Source of the DNA: M0108 sp963841065
GTDB taxonomy: Bacteria > Pseudomonadota > Gammaproteobacteria > Chromatiales > Chromatiaceae
Length of the DNA: 64,000 bases
NCBI GenBank assembly: GCA_963841065.1
Contig: CAWJBI010000049.1
Location: 62,001 to 126,000 of the forward strand
Reading direction: 5' to 3'
Of the stretch, positions 43,169 through 51,376 are shown piece by piece; within the stretch, counting starts at the first letter, position 1; each line of letters starts with the position of its first letter. The notes beneath the pieces are model-generated. The model saw nothing but the letters and a program-made list of their open reading frames with translations, did not search any database and was not told where the DNA came from. The translations under genes were made by a program, and so were the position numbers.

Positions 43169-45516
43169 GTCCGCCGCGCCAGGATGGCAGAAAAGGCCAG
43201 GGCCAACAGTGCGCCGGGACCGACCGTGGCGCCGATGGCGTTGAGCACCGGCACGCTGGAAAAGGCAAGGATGCCGAAACCCGCCACCGTCGTGCTGACC
43301 GCAAGCAGGAGGGATGCCAGGACCCGCGGCGAAATGCCCCCTTCCGCGGCCCCGCGGTCGAAGAACAGGGCATAGTTGGAACCGACGGCCACCACCAACA
43401 GCATGCCCACCAGGTGCAGGATATTCAGTTGTTGACCAGCCAGGACCAAGCCGGCGATGACCACAGCGACGGCGACGACCAACGGAGCGGCGATTCGGAA
43501 CACGCGGCCTGGGGAACGGGTGGCTGCGACCAGCAAGCCGAGGATGGCGGCCAGGCCCCCGAGGGACAGCAGGATGGCCTCGCGCAGATAGCCTGCGTAC
43601 AGGCGGTCGGATTCGCCCTTGAGATCGACGAAATAGACACCTGTCAGACCCGTCGACCCAAGGGCAGCACGCACCCGCTCCGCGTCGAGGCCGTGAGAGG
43701 CCGCGACGCGGAGCGGCAGCAAGGCGGTCCAGTGCCCTCCCGACGGCATCAGCAGGGCATCCACTCCCTCCGCCAGGGACGTGCCTTTGAGGTCTTCCGT
43801 GCTCAGGGTTGCCTGGCCGCGAGCCTTTGCCACATCCGCAAAGAAGGGCTCGAAGCGATCCGACTGCAGGGGCAGTTCGGCAATGGCCGCCGTGAAACGC
43901 CGACGTAATTCGGTGTCGGGCGGCAGGCTGGCCAGGCGCTGGTGCTGGGTCGCATGGCTGGGTAGATAGGCGGCGGGGCTCTCGAAGCCATCGATAACGC
44001 CTGCCGCTTCCAAACCCTGGAGGACGGCCGCGACGTGCTCGCTGGTGACAAGCGCCGCCTCTTGCTCGGCGGCGGTCACCACCACCAGATAGCGCACGTC
44101 CGGGGCGCCCAGGTCGGCGCGCATGGCCATGTCGAGGGCCTGGTCGGCGGCAGGCACCGGGCTCAGGGCCGCCAGTTCGCCGCTCCACATGCCGTCGCGC
44201 TTCACCACGAGCACGGTACAGGCGGCCACGAACAGCACCAGGACAGGCCCGCGCACCCGCCCCGCCCGTTCAACCCAGACCTGCAGGCTGCGGCCGATGG
44301 CGGTGACATCGTGCACCCGTAGGTCTGGCGGCAAGAGGGTCGGCAGTACGAAGCGGGTAACCAGAGCGGCGGTGACCAGGCCGACGATGGCATAAAGGCC
44401 CAGTTGGGCCAGGCCGGGAAAGCTGGAAAAGAGCAGCGAGGCAAAGCCGAATACTGAGGTGAGGACGCCGATCCGGATCGTCGGCCAGAACGTCGCAATC
44501 CAGTTGCCCTGAGTCTCGCTGGCAGCGCCTTTCGTCCCTTCCGACTGTATGAGGAGGTAGATGGAATAGTCCACCGCCTCGCCGATGAGGGCGGTGCCGA
44601 AGCCGAGGGTGACGCCATGGACCACGCCGAATCCGAGGCTCACCGCCGCCACGCCGGCCAAAGCGCCGGACAGCACCGGCAACAGGCCCAGCAACACCGC
44701 CCTGGGCGAACGGTAGACCAGCAGCAGGAGGCTGATGATGATCAGGCTGCCGAGGCCGGAGAGGCGTAGCACCTGGTCCTTGATGGTGGCGCGTGCCACC
44801 ACGGAGAAGGGACCGGGGCCAGTCAGTGCCAGCCGCATATCCGGCTGGGAAGTCTCCCGAAAGGCCGCCCGGATGGCCGCGACCGCCGCGGATTGGCCGT
44901 CCGTGTTCGCCCCCTCGGCACGGGTGCGGGCCAGCAGCAGGGCGCGCTCACCGTCCCGGGAGGCCCAGACGCCATCCGCCAGTTGCGGCCGAGGGCTGCT
45001 CCCCATGGCATCCAGCAGTTGCATGAACTCGCCGGTGGGGTCGCGCGGCAACAAGGCCTTGGTGAAGAGCCCGGCGGAGGTGGCAAGTAGGTCGATGCTG
45101 TCCGCAACGCTCGCATGCAGGCCCTCCACCGTGAAGTGATCGGCATTTACCGCTGGGCTCATCAGGTAACGGTTCTCCAACAGGAACTGGCGGTCCCGTT
45201 CCAGGCCCAGGGTCTCGCCGTTGGCGATGTGCAGAAATTGGGTATCGGCGCGCAGGCGAGCGGCCAGGGCGCGCGAGGCGCGGGCGCGGGCGGATTGGTC
45301 GCCCCCCTCGATGCCTATCAAGATCAGGCGGGAGGCGATGCCGGACTTGAGTTGGTCGATGAGGAGCTGCTGTTCCTGGGTAGGGGTACGCGGCAAAAAG
45401 GCGGACAGGTCAGCCGTGAAGTTCGCCCGACCCACCACCCAGAAACAAGCGGACAGAAAGGCCAGCCAGAGGGCAATCGCGGCGCCGGCACGCCACCTCA
45501 TGGCCCGATTCCTCAT
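43165..45516 (-). CDS. MMPL/RND-type exporter of the pigment cluster
   Basis: A 783-residue inner-membrane protein of the MMPL family. An N-terminal helix (about 12-30) is followed by a periplasmic domain of about 200 residues, a five- or six-helix bundle near 245-385, a second periplasmic domain, and a closing bundle near 630-780. The segment TLGFGTALIGEAVDYSIYLL contains the acidic residue pair expected in the proton path. Equivalent exporters (ApeM, or the MMPL gene of xanthomonadin loci) are thought to move the lipid-linked polyene across the inner membrane. Confidence 0.9.
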   Translation of the reverse strand: MRNRAMRWRAGAAIALWLAFLSACFWVVGRANFTADLSAFLPRTPTQEQQLLIDQLKSGIASRLILIGIEGGDQSARARASRALAARLRADTQFLHIANGETLGLERDRQFLLENRYLMSPAVNADHFTVEGLHASVADSIDLLATSAGLFTKALLPRDPTGEFMQLLDAMGSSPRPQLADGVWASRDGERALLLARTRAEGANTDGQSAAVAAIRAAFRETSQPDMRLALTGPGPFSVVARATIKDQVLRLSGLGSLIIISLLLLVYRSPRAVLLGLLPVLSGALAGVAAVSLGFGVVHGVTLGFGTALIGEAVDYSIYLLIQSEGTKGAASETQGNWIATFWPTIRIGVLTSVFGFASLLFSSFPGLAQLGLYAIVGLVTAALVTRFVLPTLLPPDLRVHDVTAIGRSLQVWVERAGRVRGPVLVLFVAACTVLVVKRDGMWSGELAALSPVPAADQALDMAMRADLGAPDVRYLVVVTAAEQEAALVTSEHVAAVLQGLEAAGVIDGFESPAAYLPSHATQHQRLASLPPDTELRRRFTAAIAELPLQSDRFEPFFADVAKARGQATLSTEDLKGTSLAEGVDALLMPSGGHWTALLPLRVAASHGLDAERVRAALGSTGLTGVYFVDLKGESDRLYAGYLREAILLSLGGLAAILGLLVAATRSPGRVFRIAAPLVVAVAVVIAGLVLAGQQLNILHLVGMLLVVAVGSNYALFFDRGAAEGGISPRVLASLLLAVSTTVAGFGILAFSSVPVLNAIGATVGPGALLALAFSAILARRT

Positions 45517-46106
45517 CGCCCGGCGCCCTTCTGGATACTCATCACCGAGCGGTCGCCGTCGGCCTGTAGGATCTCTACCGTGCGCACCTCGTCCCGCGTC
45601 CCTGCCATGAGGATGCGGGCGACCACGCTACCCACTCGGGTGTCCAGCGGTGTCAGCGTCAGGGTCCAACGGTCCCTGCTGCCTTCGAGGCGGAGGTCAT
45701 AGACCCCTTCCAGCGCCTTGCGGTCGCCGGCCAGGGTGGCGCGTATGCTCTCGATCATGGCGGCCACCTCCGGATAATCCTTGAGTTGCAGCACATGCTT
45801 CTGGCGCTGCTGCTCAACGGTGAGGACATCGCCGTCCAGCACCAGGGTTTCGACCTTCGGCTTGAGCGTGCGCTTCTCCAGGCGGGCGGGTGGCACGAAC
45901 AGCAGCTCGCCGGAAGACACCACGGGGTGGTCCAGGATAGAAATGTATTTCTTCTCGGTGAAGGTGGCCGCCCCATGCTTGTTGTTCGCCAATGCGCCCA
46001 TGAGTTCGCCGACCGTGAACTGGGTTGCCTGCGCGGAATGACCGAACCCAAGCAAAAACATGGCGAGCATCACCCTCCCGCACCAACGCTGCATGGGACG
46101 AGTCAT
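45513..46106 (-). CDS. LolA-like outer-membrane lipoprotein carrier protein
   Basis: A 197-residue periplasmic protein with a signal peptide (RVMLAMFLLGFGHSAQA). The mature domain resembles LolA/DUF6 carriers: TFTEKKYISILDHPVVSSGEL, FVPPARLEKRTLKPKVE and LDGDVLTVEQQRQKHVLQLK. Aryl-polyene clusters contain a related gene (ApeL) believed to carry the polyene lipid through the periplasm. It lies between the acyltransferase and the MMPL exporter with four-base overlaps on both sides, which supports a shared export path. Confidence 0.85.
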   Translation of the reverse strand: MTRPMQRWCGRVMLAMFLLGFGHSAQATQFTVGELMGALANNKHGAATFTEKKYISILDHPVVSSGELLFVPPARLEKRTLKPKVETLVLDGDVLTVEQQRQKHVLQLKDYPEVAAMIESIRATLAGDRKALEGVYDLRLEGSRDRWTLTLTPLDTRVGSVVARILMAGTRDEVRTVEILQADGDRSVMSIQKGAGR

Positions 46107-47041
46107 GGGGCGGCGCGGCCGTGGCCCGCAGGCGGTTGCCAAAAATCAAAGAAATTAAACCAGTTGAAGGGCTGGGCGCGACAGTATCGCTCCAGAGTGG
46201 CGGCATAGGCCGCGACCGCCTGACGGATGGCGGTGTTCCGTCCCTTGCGCTCGATGCCCGTGAAATCGGCCAGGGGCTCGAAATGGATGGCATAGCGGTT
46301 GCCGCCCAAATAGAGGCCCGTCATGAACAGCACGGGACGCTTGAGCATGGCCGCCAGGCGCATGGGACCAACAGGAAACGCGGCGGTTTCACCGAGAAAT
46401 TGCACCGGCAGGGTCGGGTCCTCGTCCAGGGTACGATCCCCCAACAGGCCCAGCACCATACCCTCGTCCAGGCCGGCCTGCACCTGGAGCATGGAATCGA
46501 GCTGGCCGAGGGGAATGATGTCCCGCACGGCAACCGGGTTGATGGCGGCGAAGGCGGCATTGATCCGGCGGGCATTTTCCTCGTACATCACCATGACCAC
46601 CCGGAGACCGGGCCGTTGCCGGCCCACTGCGCGCACCACCTCGAAGCTCCCCATGTGGGCGCCGATCAGAAAGGCGCCCCGCCCGGCGGCCAGCACCTCC
46701 TCGAACGCCGCCGCGCCGTGCACTTGGATATCGAAGAGGTCGAAGCGGTTGTTGAGCAGGTAAATGCGGTCATGGGTGCAGGAGGCGAAGCGGTGGAAAT
46801 GCCGAAACAGTTCGGTCAGACGCGGGGCCCGCCCCAGGGCATGCCTCAGAAAGGCTCGGGAGGCCTGTCGGGCAGCGGACGCAAAGAGCAGGAAGTAGAG
46901 GCTGACGCCATACAGCACGACGCGCGCCAGGCGGCGCCCCAGGCGTAGCGAGATCCAGGTCATCACACGCAGCATGGCCATGTTGCTGCGTTCCGGGCGC
47001 CGCACCCATTCGGCCCGGGGGACGAGATCCGAAGTGCTCAC
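46103..47041 (-). CDS. LpxL/HtrB-like acyltransferase
   Basis: A 312-residue inner-membrane acyltransferase. The GTG start overlaps the dehydratase stop (GTGA). After a hydrophobic anchor (about 40-60) come the LpxL-family signatures: LIGAHMGSFEVVRAVG carrying the H-x4-(D/E) catalytic motif, LGLLGDRTLDEDP, and FLGETAAFPVGPMRLAAM, with a typical C-terminal RYCRAQPFNWFNFFDFW. In aryl-polyene loci such an enzyme is proposed to attach the chain to a lipid or sugar. It is one of two acyltransferases in this cluster. Confidence 0.85.
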   Translation of the reverse strand: MSTSDLVPRAEWVRRPERSNMAMLRVMTWISLRLGRRLARVVLYGVSLYFLLFASAARQASRAFLRHALGRAPRLTELFRHFHRFASCTHDRIYLLNNRFDLFDIQVHGAAAFEEVLAAGRGAFLIGAHMGSFEVVRAVGRQRPGLRVVMVMYEENARRINAAFAAINPVAVRDIIPLGQLDSMLQVQAGLDEGMVLGLLGDRTLDEDPTLPVQFLGETAAFPVGPMRLAAMLKRPVLFMTGLYLGGNRYAIHFEPLADFTGIERKGRNTAIRQAVAAYAATLERYCRAQPFNWFNFFDFWQPPAGHGRAAP

Positions 47042-47364
47042 GAGGCGCCATCCCACGAAACCGTCGCTGCGAAGGCAAAGACACCGCTGGCCACCACCCG
47101 CTGGCCAGCCATGACCTCGAAGCGGAAAACGCCCGCTGCCGTCGCGGCATAGTTGAGGCGCAGGACCTCCCCCGGCTTGACCGGGCTTGGAAACTTCGCC
47201 GACTTGATCTGACCGACAGCGGTGTCCAGCCCCTGCCGTAAGGCCAGGGCCTGGAGTGCCTCGTCCAGCAGCACCACGCCGGGCAGGATGGGCTGGCCGG
47301 GGAAATGACCGGCATAGGCCGGGTGATCGGCTGTGACGGACAGGGGCAGACTCAGGTCCGTCAT
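47038..47364 (-). CDS. FabZ-like hydroxyacyl dehydratase (ApeI-like)
   Basis: A short 108-residue hotdog protein with the motif HPAYAGHFPGQPILPGVVLLD, which contains the FabA/FabZ histidine (about residue 20) and the G-x-P-x-x-P-G-V helix start. The ApeI/ApeP heterodimer carries out dehydration in aryl-polyene synthesis; this would be the ApeI partner of the gene at 39.1 kb. Overlaps of four bases on both sides place it firmly within the operon. Confidence 0.85.
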   Translation of the reverse strand: MTDLSLPLSVTADHPAYAGHFPGQPILPGVVLLDEALQALALRQGLDTAVGQIKSAKFPSPVKPGEVLRLNYAATAAGVFRFEVMAGQRVVASGVFAFAATVSWDGAS

Positions 47365-48725
47365 GCCCGGATGCCAGTGGCCGTTTGTGATCGCAAGCTT
47401 GCGAGCAGAGCCCGGGTGGCGTGGTCGAGCAGCTTCCCAGTGGCATTGCGCGGCAGGGCATCGACGAACAGCAGCGGTCGGGGCAGAAAGACGGGATCGA
47501 TGCGTCCGCGCAGGGCCTGCATGAGGGCGGCAGGCGTCAAAGCTGGTGCCACCACAAGGGCGATCAGGCGGCGGACGCCTCCCACGGCGCCGTCATCGTC
47601 GTCCGGCGGCAGGATAAAGACGCCGTCCCGCACGCCCGGGATGGCGCTGAGCTGGTAATTGAGATATCCGAGAGACGCCCGTTTGCCGGCGATGTTGACG
47701 AGATCGGCATGGCGGCCATGGAGTAGGAAACGGGTCGGGTCCGCTTCTACCAGTTCGATGACGTCGCTCAAGGGTGTCGGTACCTCGATGTGGCCGCCCT
47801 CTGCCCAGACCGCCTCCCCCTCGCTACGCAGGCGGACACCCGAGAAGGTCTGCCAAATAGGGCCAGAGGTGGTACGTCGTGAGGCAATCTGGCCGGTCTC
47901 GGTGCAACCGTAAATCTCGAACAAGGGGGCCGCGAAGCGGGTCTCCGCCTCGACGGCCAGCTCTTGCGACAGGGGCGCGGTGGCGGACAGCAACAGGTCT
48001 ATGGTCGGCAGGGCGGGCTGCTCCGCCAGCAGGGTTCGCAGATGGTAGGGCGTGGTAACCAACACACGCGGTCGGGGCAAGGCTTCTAGTTCCGCGCAGA
48101 TATCGGCCGTATAGAAGGGGCGAGTGGCATGCAGGGCCCCACCGCTTTGCAAGGGCATCAGCACGGTGGATTCCAGGCCATACATGTGCTGGGCCGGCAC
48201 AGTCCCCAGGATGGCGTGGTCGGGGGTGACACCCAACCGTTCCGCCTCCGCCCGCACATTGCGAACCAGGCTACCCCAGCGTTTGACATGGGGCTCCGGT
48301 ACGCCGGTGGAACCGGAGGTAAACACCTGGGCGATGACCTGCTCGCAATCGATTTCGGGAATGACCGTATCAGCCGCAGGCGCTGGCGCCCGATTGGGAT
48401 AGTGGAAGACGGGCAGCTCAATGCCGCCGATATCCTGGTCGGCGATACAAAAGACGTCGGGGGCGATGCGCCTCATCTGCCGGACCATTTCCGGGGTGTA
48501 AGTAGAAGGCAAGAGGCTGACCCGGCCGCTGACGATGCAGGCCGCTAAGGCAACGGAAAAATGGTAGTGGTCACCACACAGGTTGAGCACATGTTGTCCC
48601 GGGAGCAACAATCCAGCGATCTGATCAACCTCGCTCAGAAACCGCCTAGCGTTGATCGGGAGCTTGTCACACCAGGCCACCACGGCCTCGGGGTGGTGAT
48701 GGGCAATCAGCGGTAGTGTTGACAT
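47361..48725 (-). CDS. AMP-dependent acyl-CoA/ACP ligase of the pigment cluster
   Basis: About 454 residues of the ANL superfamily. The P-loop VFTSGSTGVPEPHVK is near residue 136, the IYGCTETGQIASR motif near 270, the HGRHADLVNIAGKRASLG hinge near 340, and the catalytic lysine region ALPRNATGKLL near the C-terminus. It would activate the hydroxybenzoate starter and load it on the ACP (ApeH or XanA2 role). The ATG at 48725 is used; an in-frame ATG at 48737 is also possible. Confidence 0.88.
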   Translation of the reverse strand: MSTLPLIAHHHPEAVVAWCDKLPINARRFLSEVDQIAGLLLPGQHVLNLCGDHYHFSVALAACIVSGRVSLLPSTYTPEMVRQMRRIAPDVFCIADQDIGGIELPVFHYPNRAPAPAADTVIPEIDCEQVIAQVFTSGSTGVPEPHVKRWGSLVRNVRAEAERLGVTPDHAILGTVPAQHMYGLESTVLMPLQSGGALHATRPFYTADICAELEALPRPRVLVTTPYHLRTLLAEQPALPTIDLLLSATAPLSQELAVEAETRFAAPLFEIYGCTETGQIASRRTTSGPIWQTFSGVRLRSEGEAVWAEGGHIEVPTPLSDVIELVEADPTRFLLHGRHADLVNIAGKRASLGYLNYQLSAIPGVRDGVFILPPDDDDGAVGGVRRLIALVVAPALTPAALMQALRGRIDPVFLPRPLLFVDALPRNATGKLLDHATRALLASLRSQTATGIRA

Positions 48726-48744
48726 GGTCAGGCGCAATGTCGCC

Positions 48745-49422
48745 TTAGGGGTTAGGAAGGGCGGCGCTGGGGTCTACCTTCGGCGTGTCTCGGAAGGCGA
48801 GGATGCTAGCCATGATGCCGAAATGCTTCAGATGGGGCAGTCTGCGCCGTCTTACCCGGTATTCGGCGGCAAATATGAAGAGAATCATTGGAATTGTCAT
48901 AAAGTTAGCAAAAGCCGACCACATATCGATACTGCCAAAAAGGAACAGGACCGAGGAAATAAGGCTGATGACCAGGAAGTAAATTGTCCACATCATGGTT
49001 AATTGGCGCGTGTAGCGGATCACTTCAGGCTCCAGATCGCCGCGCACCGCCGCGGCGAAACGGGTGCATATAGGTTGTCGCCTGGGTGCCAGCGTGAGGC
49101 CAAACAAAAGGGCCAGGCTGATATGGGTGCCGACATGCTGCATGAAATAGACCCATTCAAAATGACGCTCCAGGGCATCCCAAAACCACCCCAGCATGAA
49201 ACACCCCACTACGCATGGTAGCAGCATGGCCAGCGGCCGAGATGAGCGCCAAGCCAGCCCGAGCAGCAGGGCCAGAGGGGGCGTCAGGGAAACGGCCACC
49301 CCCAGCGATGGGAAGGTGGTAGCCGCCGACGTAGCGGTACTGTAATGCGCCAGCAAGGGGTAAAGGATGACTCCGGCGGCGATGAACCCCAAGCGAACCT
49401 TGTGCACCCATGGGATGCTCAT
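48745..49422 (-). CDS. COG4648-like membrane protein
   Basis: A 225-residue membrane protein with about seven hydrophobic helices, resembling the COG4648 proteins found in aryl-polyene clusters (ApeG-like). Notable conserved-looking segments are WDALERHFEWVYFMQHVGTH, TRQLTMMWTIYFLVISLIS and FRDTPKVDPS. The role is unknown; interaction with the ligase or ACP at the membrane has been suggested for this position. It overlaps the ACP gene by four bases. Confidence 0.75.
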   Translation of the reverse strand: MSIPWVHKVRLGFIAAGVILYPLLAHYSTATSAATTFPSLGVAVSLTPPLALLLGLAWRSSRPLAMLLPCVVGCFMLGWFWDALERHFEWVYFMQHVGTHISLALLFGLTLAPRRQPICTRFAAAVRGDLEPEVIRYTRQLTMMWTIYFLVISLISSVLFLFGSIDMWSAFANFMTIPMILFIFAAEYRVRRRRLPHLKHFGIMASILAFRDTPKVDPSAALPNP

Positions 49423-49688
49423 AGTGTCCTGGCCGCCGCAATATGTTCGGTCAGACTGGCGAGAGAACTAAATATCCTAACATTGTCGCCATTATCCGCG
49501 CGCAACTGGAAACCGTAGCGTTTTGAAATGACCAGCGCTATTTCCAGAATGTCAATGGAATCGAGCCCCAATCCCTCGCCATAAAGGCTGGCATCGGGTT
49601 GGATATCCTCCGGGTTGATGTCGAGATTGAGGGCGGCGACGATGATCCGTGCGACCTCGTGTTGCAGCGCATGATTGGCTTCAGGCAT
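49419..49688 (-). CDS. Acyl carrier protein of the pigment cluster
   Basis: An 89-residue ACP whose phosphopantetheine serine is Ser44 in GLGLDSIDILEI. The acidic helix 1 region (INPEDIQPDASLYGEG) is typical. It is the first gene of the minus operon, with a good promoter about 200 bases upstream. Characterised aryl-polyene loci often have two ACPs; only this one is seen. No phosphopantetheinyl transferase gene is in the window, so a host enzyme must supply that step. Confidence 0.92.
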   Translation of the reverse strand: MPEANHALQHEVARIIVAALNLDINPEDIQPDASLYGEGLGLDSIDILEIALVISKRYGFQLRADNGDNVRIFSSLASLTEHIAAARTL

Positions 49689-49718
49689 GGTAATCCGCCA
49701 TTATTCGGCTCTGGCCAT

Positions 49719-49772
49719 CGCTTACCGGGCCGGGCCCTGGGGCCTAGGCCTGCGCTTTGCCGCAGGTAAGCG
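49719..49772. repeat. Inverted repeat in the pigment-operon leader
   Basis: CGCTTACC (49719-49726) is the reverse complement of GGTAAGCG (49765-49772), with GC-rich smaller dyads between (GGCCTAGGCC). It lies in the leader between the promoter and the ACP gene and could be a regulator site or an RNA hairpin. The rest of 49689-50076 holds no gene. Confidence 0.4.
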
Positions 49773-49888
49773 GTAACCCGCTTCGTTGGAATTAGGGGCG
49801 ATCAGATAAGTTTTGCGGAAGCGAAACCGCCGCAAATCCACTTGGAAAGCCGAGATTTTCCCAGCCCTTCAAATCAGTTTGTGGCAAC

Positions 49889-49916
49889 GATTATAGCCCG
49901 GGATCAATTTTAATCA
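49889..49916 (-). promoter_or_regulatory. Promoter of the minus-strand pigment operon
   Basis: On the minus strand TTGATT (49911-49916) and a perfect TATAAT (49889-49894) are 16 bases apart. The transcript would start near 49882 and run through a leader of about 190 bases into the ACP gene and the 13 genes that follow it. The local AT-rich patch in otherwise GC-rich DNA supports the call. Confidence 0.6.
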
Positions 49917-50076
49917 ATATTTTCATTATCATGTAGCAGTTGACAATACCGGGGACGGTGTCTGCAGGGGCGCCGATCTCAAGCCGTAGTGGGATGGTCC
50001 CCTAGTTTACGGGATAGTTTACGCGGCATAAACTCGGGGCACCTTGAACTCAGGAATCAGACTCAGGTTGAATCCG

Positions 50077-50478
50077 ATGAAAATATCAGTCCCCATGGTT
50101 ACCTTGATCCCCGTCATCTTCTCGCTGCTTTTGCCTGCCACCGAGGCCCAGGCCTTCAAGTGCGTGCCCCTCTATGGCAATTGGTGCGGTCCCGGCCACC
50201 CCTCGGGCCCGGCCTTGCCGCCGGTGGACGGGTTCGATGCCGCTTGCATGCGCCATGATTACTGCATGGCCGGGCCCGGACCCGATACCTTGTGCGACCG
50301 GGCCTTGGTCGATGAACTCAATGTGCTCGCCGCCCAGATCGGTTACCTGCCACGCCCCCTGCAATGGATTGAGTATGTGATTCGGGTCAAGGCCGGTGGT
50401 GGTTGGGGGGGTATGCCCATGCCCACGCCCTGGGATGCGGGTGGCGTCATGTCGAGCCTCATGGCCCCCTGTTGGTGA
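50077..50478 (+). CDS. Secreted phospholipase A2-like small protein
   Basis: The 133-residue protein has a signal peptide (VTLIPVIFSLLLPATEAQA). The mature part is cysteine-rich and shows the phospholipase A2 hallmarks: the W-C-G-P-G calcium-loop-like segment, then DGFDAACMRHDYC with the catalytic His-Asp pair. Bacterial enzymes of this type hydrolyse phospholipids outside the cell. It stands alone on the plus strand, divergent from the pigment operon. A TTG start at 50044 is possible, but MKIS at 50077 begins the signal peptide properly. Confidence 0.75.
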   Translation: MKISVPMVTLIPVIFSLLLPATEAQAFKCVPLYGNWCGPGHPSGPALPPVDGFDAACMRHDYCMAGPGPDTLCDRALVDELNVLAAQIGYLPRPLQWIEYVIRVKAGGGWGGMPMPTPWDAGGVMSSLMAPCW

Positions 50479-50682
50479 TCCTCCTGGGTCCGCGGACGGG
50501 CGACTTTGCCAACCTTTCCAGAAGCATGACGGCTCCTGCGTCCCGGTGATGAAGCTGCCTGACCAAGGGCTCAGGGGAAGAATCGGGACCCGATGAAAAC
50601 CGGGACGCTAAAAAATCTGGCGTGTCTGCCGCACTTGGGCTATGTTCGATTTTCCATTCAAATGAGAGATGAGGGTTACTAC

Positions 50683-51132
50683 ATGAAAAAATCCCTGATT
50701 GCCCTGGCGACCGCCGCTTTGTTCACGGGCTCGGCCCTGGCCGCCGACCTCGCGACTCCGGATGAGGCCAAGGCCATGTCCCAAAAGGCCCAGGCCACCG
50801 TTAACCAGATGGGCAAGGACAAGGCCTTCGCCGCCTTCTCCGCCGCCGATGGCGGTTTCAAGGTCAAGGACCTGTATGTCTTCTGCATGGATATGGATGG
50901 CGTCATGCTCTCCCATGCGGTCAAGCCTGAGTTGGTGGGCAAGAATCTGCTCACCTTCAATAAGTATGGCGATGAACTCTTCAAGAACATGATTGCTACC
51001 GCCAAGGCCTCCGGCGAGGGTTGGGTGGACTACAAGTGGCCCTATCCGGGTACCGAGGAGATCAAGGCGAAGACCAGCTACGTCATGACCAATAAGGAAG
51101 GCTTCTTCTGCGGCGTAGGTGCCTACAAGTAG
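50683..51132 (+). CDS. Periplasmic single-Cache-domain protein
   Basis: A 149-residue protein with a clean signal peptide (KKSLIALATAALFTGSALA). The mature domain fits small Cache/sensor domains: FCMDMDGVMLSHAVKPELVG, then GEGWVDYKWPYPGTEEIKAK and the C-terminal YVMTNKEGFFCGVGAYK. Cache domains bind small organic ligands. Here there is no attached signalling domain, so it is a stand-alone periplasmic binding protein. GAGGG lies upstream of the ATG. Confidence 0.85.
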   Translation: MKKSLIALATAALFTGSALAADLATPDEAKAMSQKAQATVNQMGKDKAFAAFSAADGGFKVKDLYVFCMDMDGVMLSHAVKPELVGKNLLTFNKYGDELFKNMIATAKASGEGWVDYKWPYPGTEEIKAKTSYVMTNKEGFFCGVGAYK

Positions 51133-51166
51133 CCATCCAGGCTCGCGATGATGCTCGCCTTGGCGC

Positions 51167-51193
51167 CACGTCCGGGGGCTTGCCCCGGGCGTG
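51167..51193 (+). terminator. Hairpin after the Cache gene, likely terminator
   Basis: CACGTCCGGGG and CCCCGGGCGTG form an 11-base stem with one G-T pair and a five-base loop, 35 bases after the stop. A TTTT run follows only about eight bases later, so termination may be imperfect. Confidence 0.5.
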
Positions 51194-51376
51194 ACGGGAT
51201 AGTTTTATGCTGGCTGGAACCAGCTTGGGCGAGTAGCTATACTATCGGGCTTCGCGGCGTTTCCTTGTGGAGACGCCGCGCCCAAAAGCTCGACGAACAG
51301 CTTTCCGACCGTCGAACCTGACCGCTGCTCCGAGGTTCCCGCCCGGAGGGCGCCACCCTTGAGAGACCAGACGAAG

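Noticed and set aside
42335..44188. 617-codon minus frame that joins the deacetylase to sequence upstream
   Set aside because: Only the last 277 codons look like protein; the rest lies in the wrong frame of the MMPL exporter.
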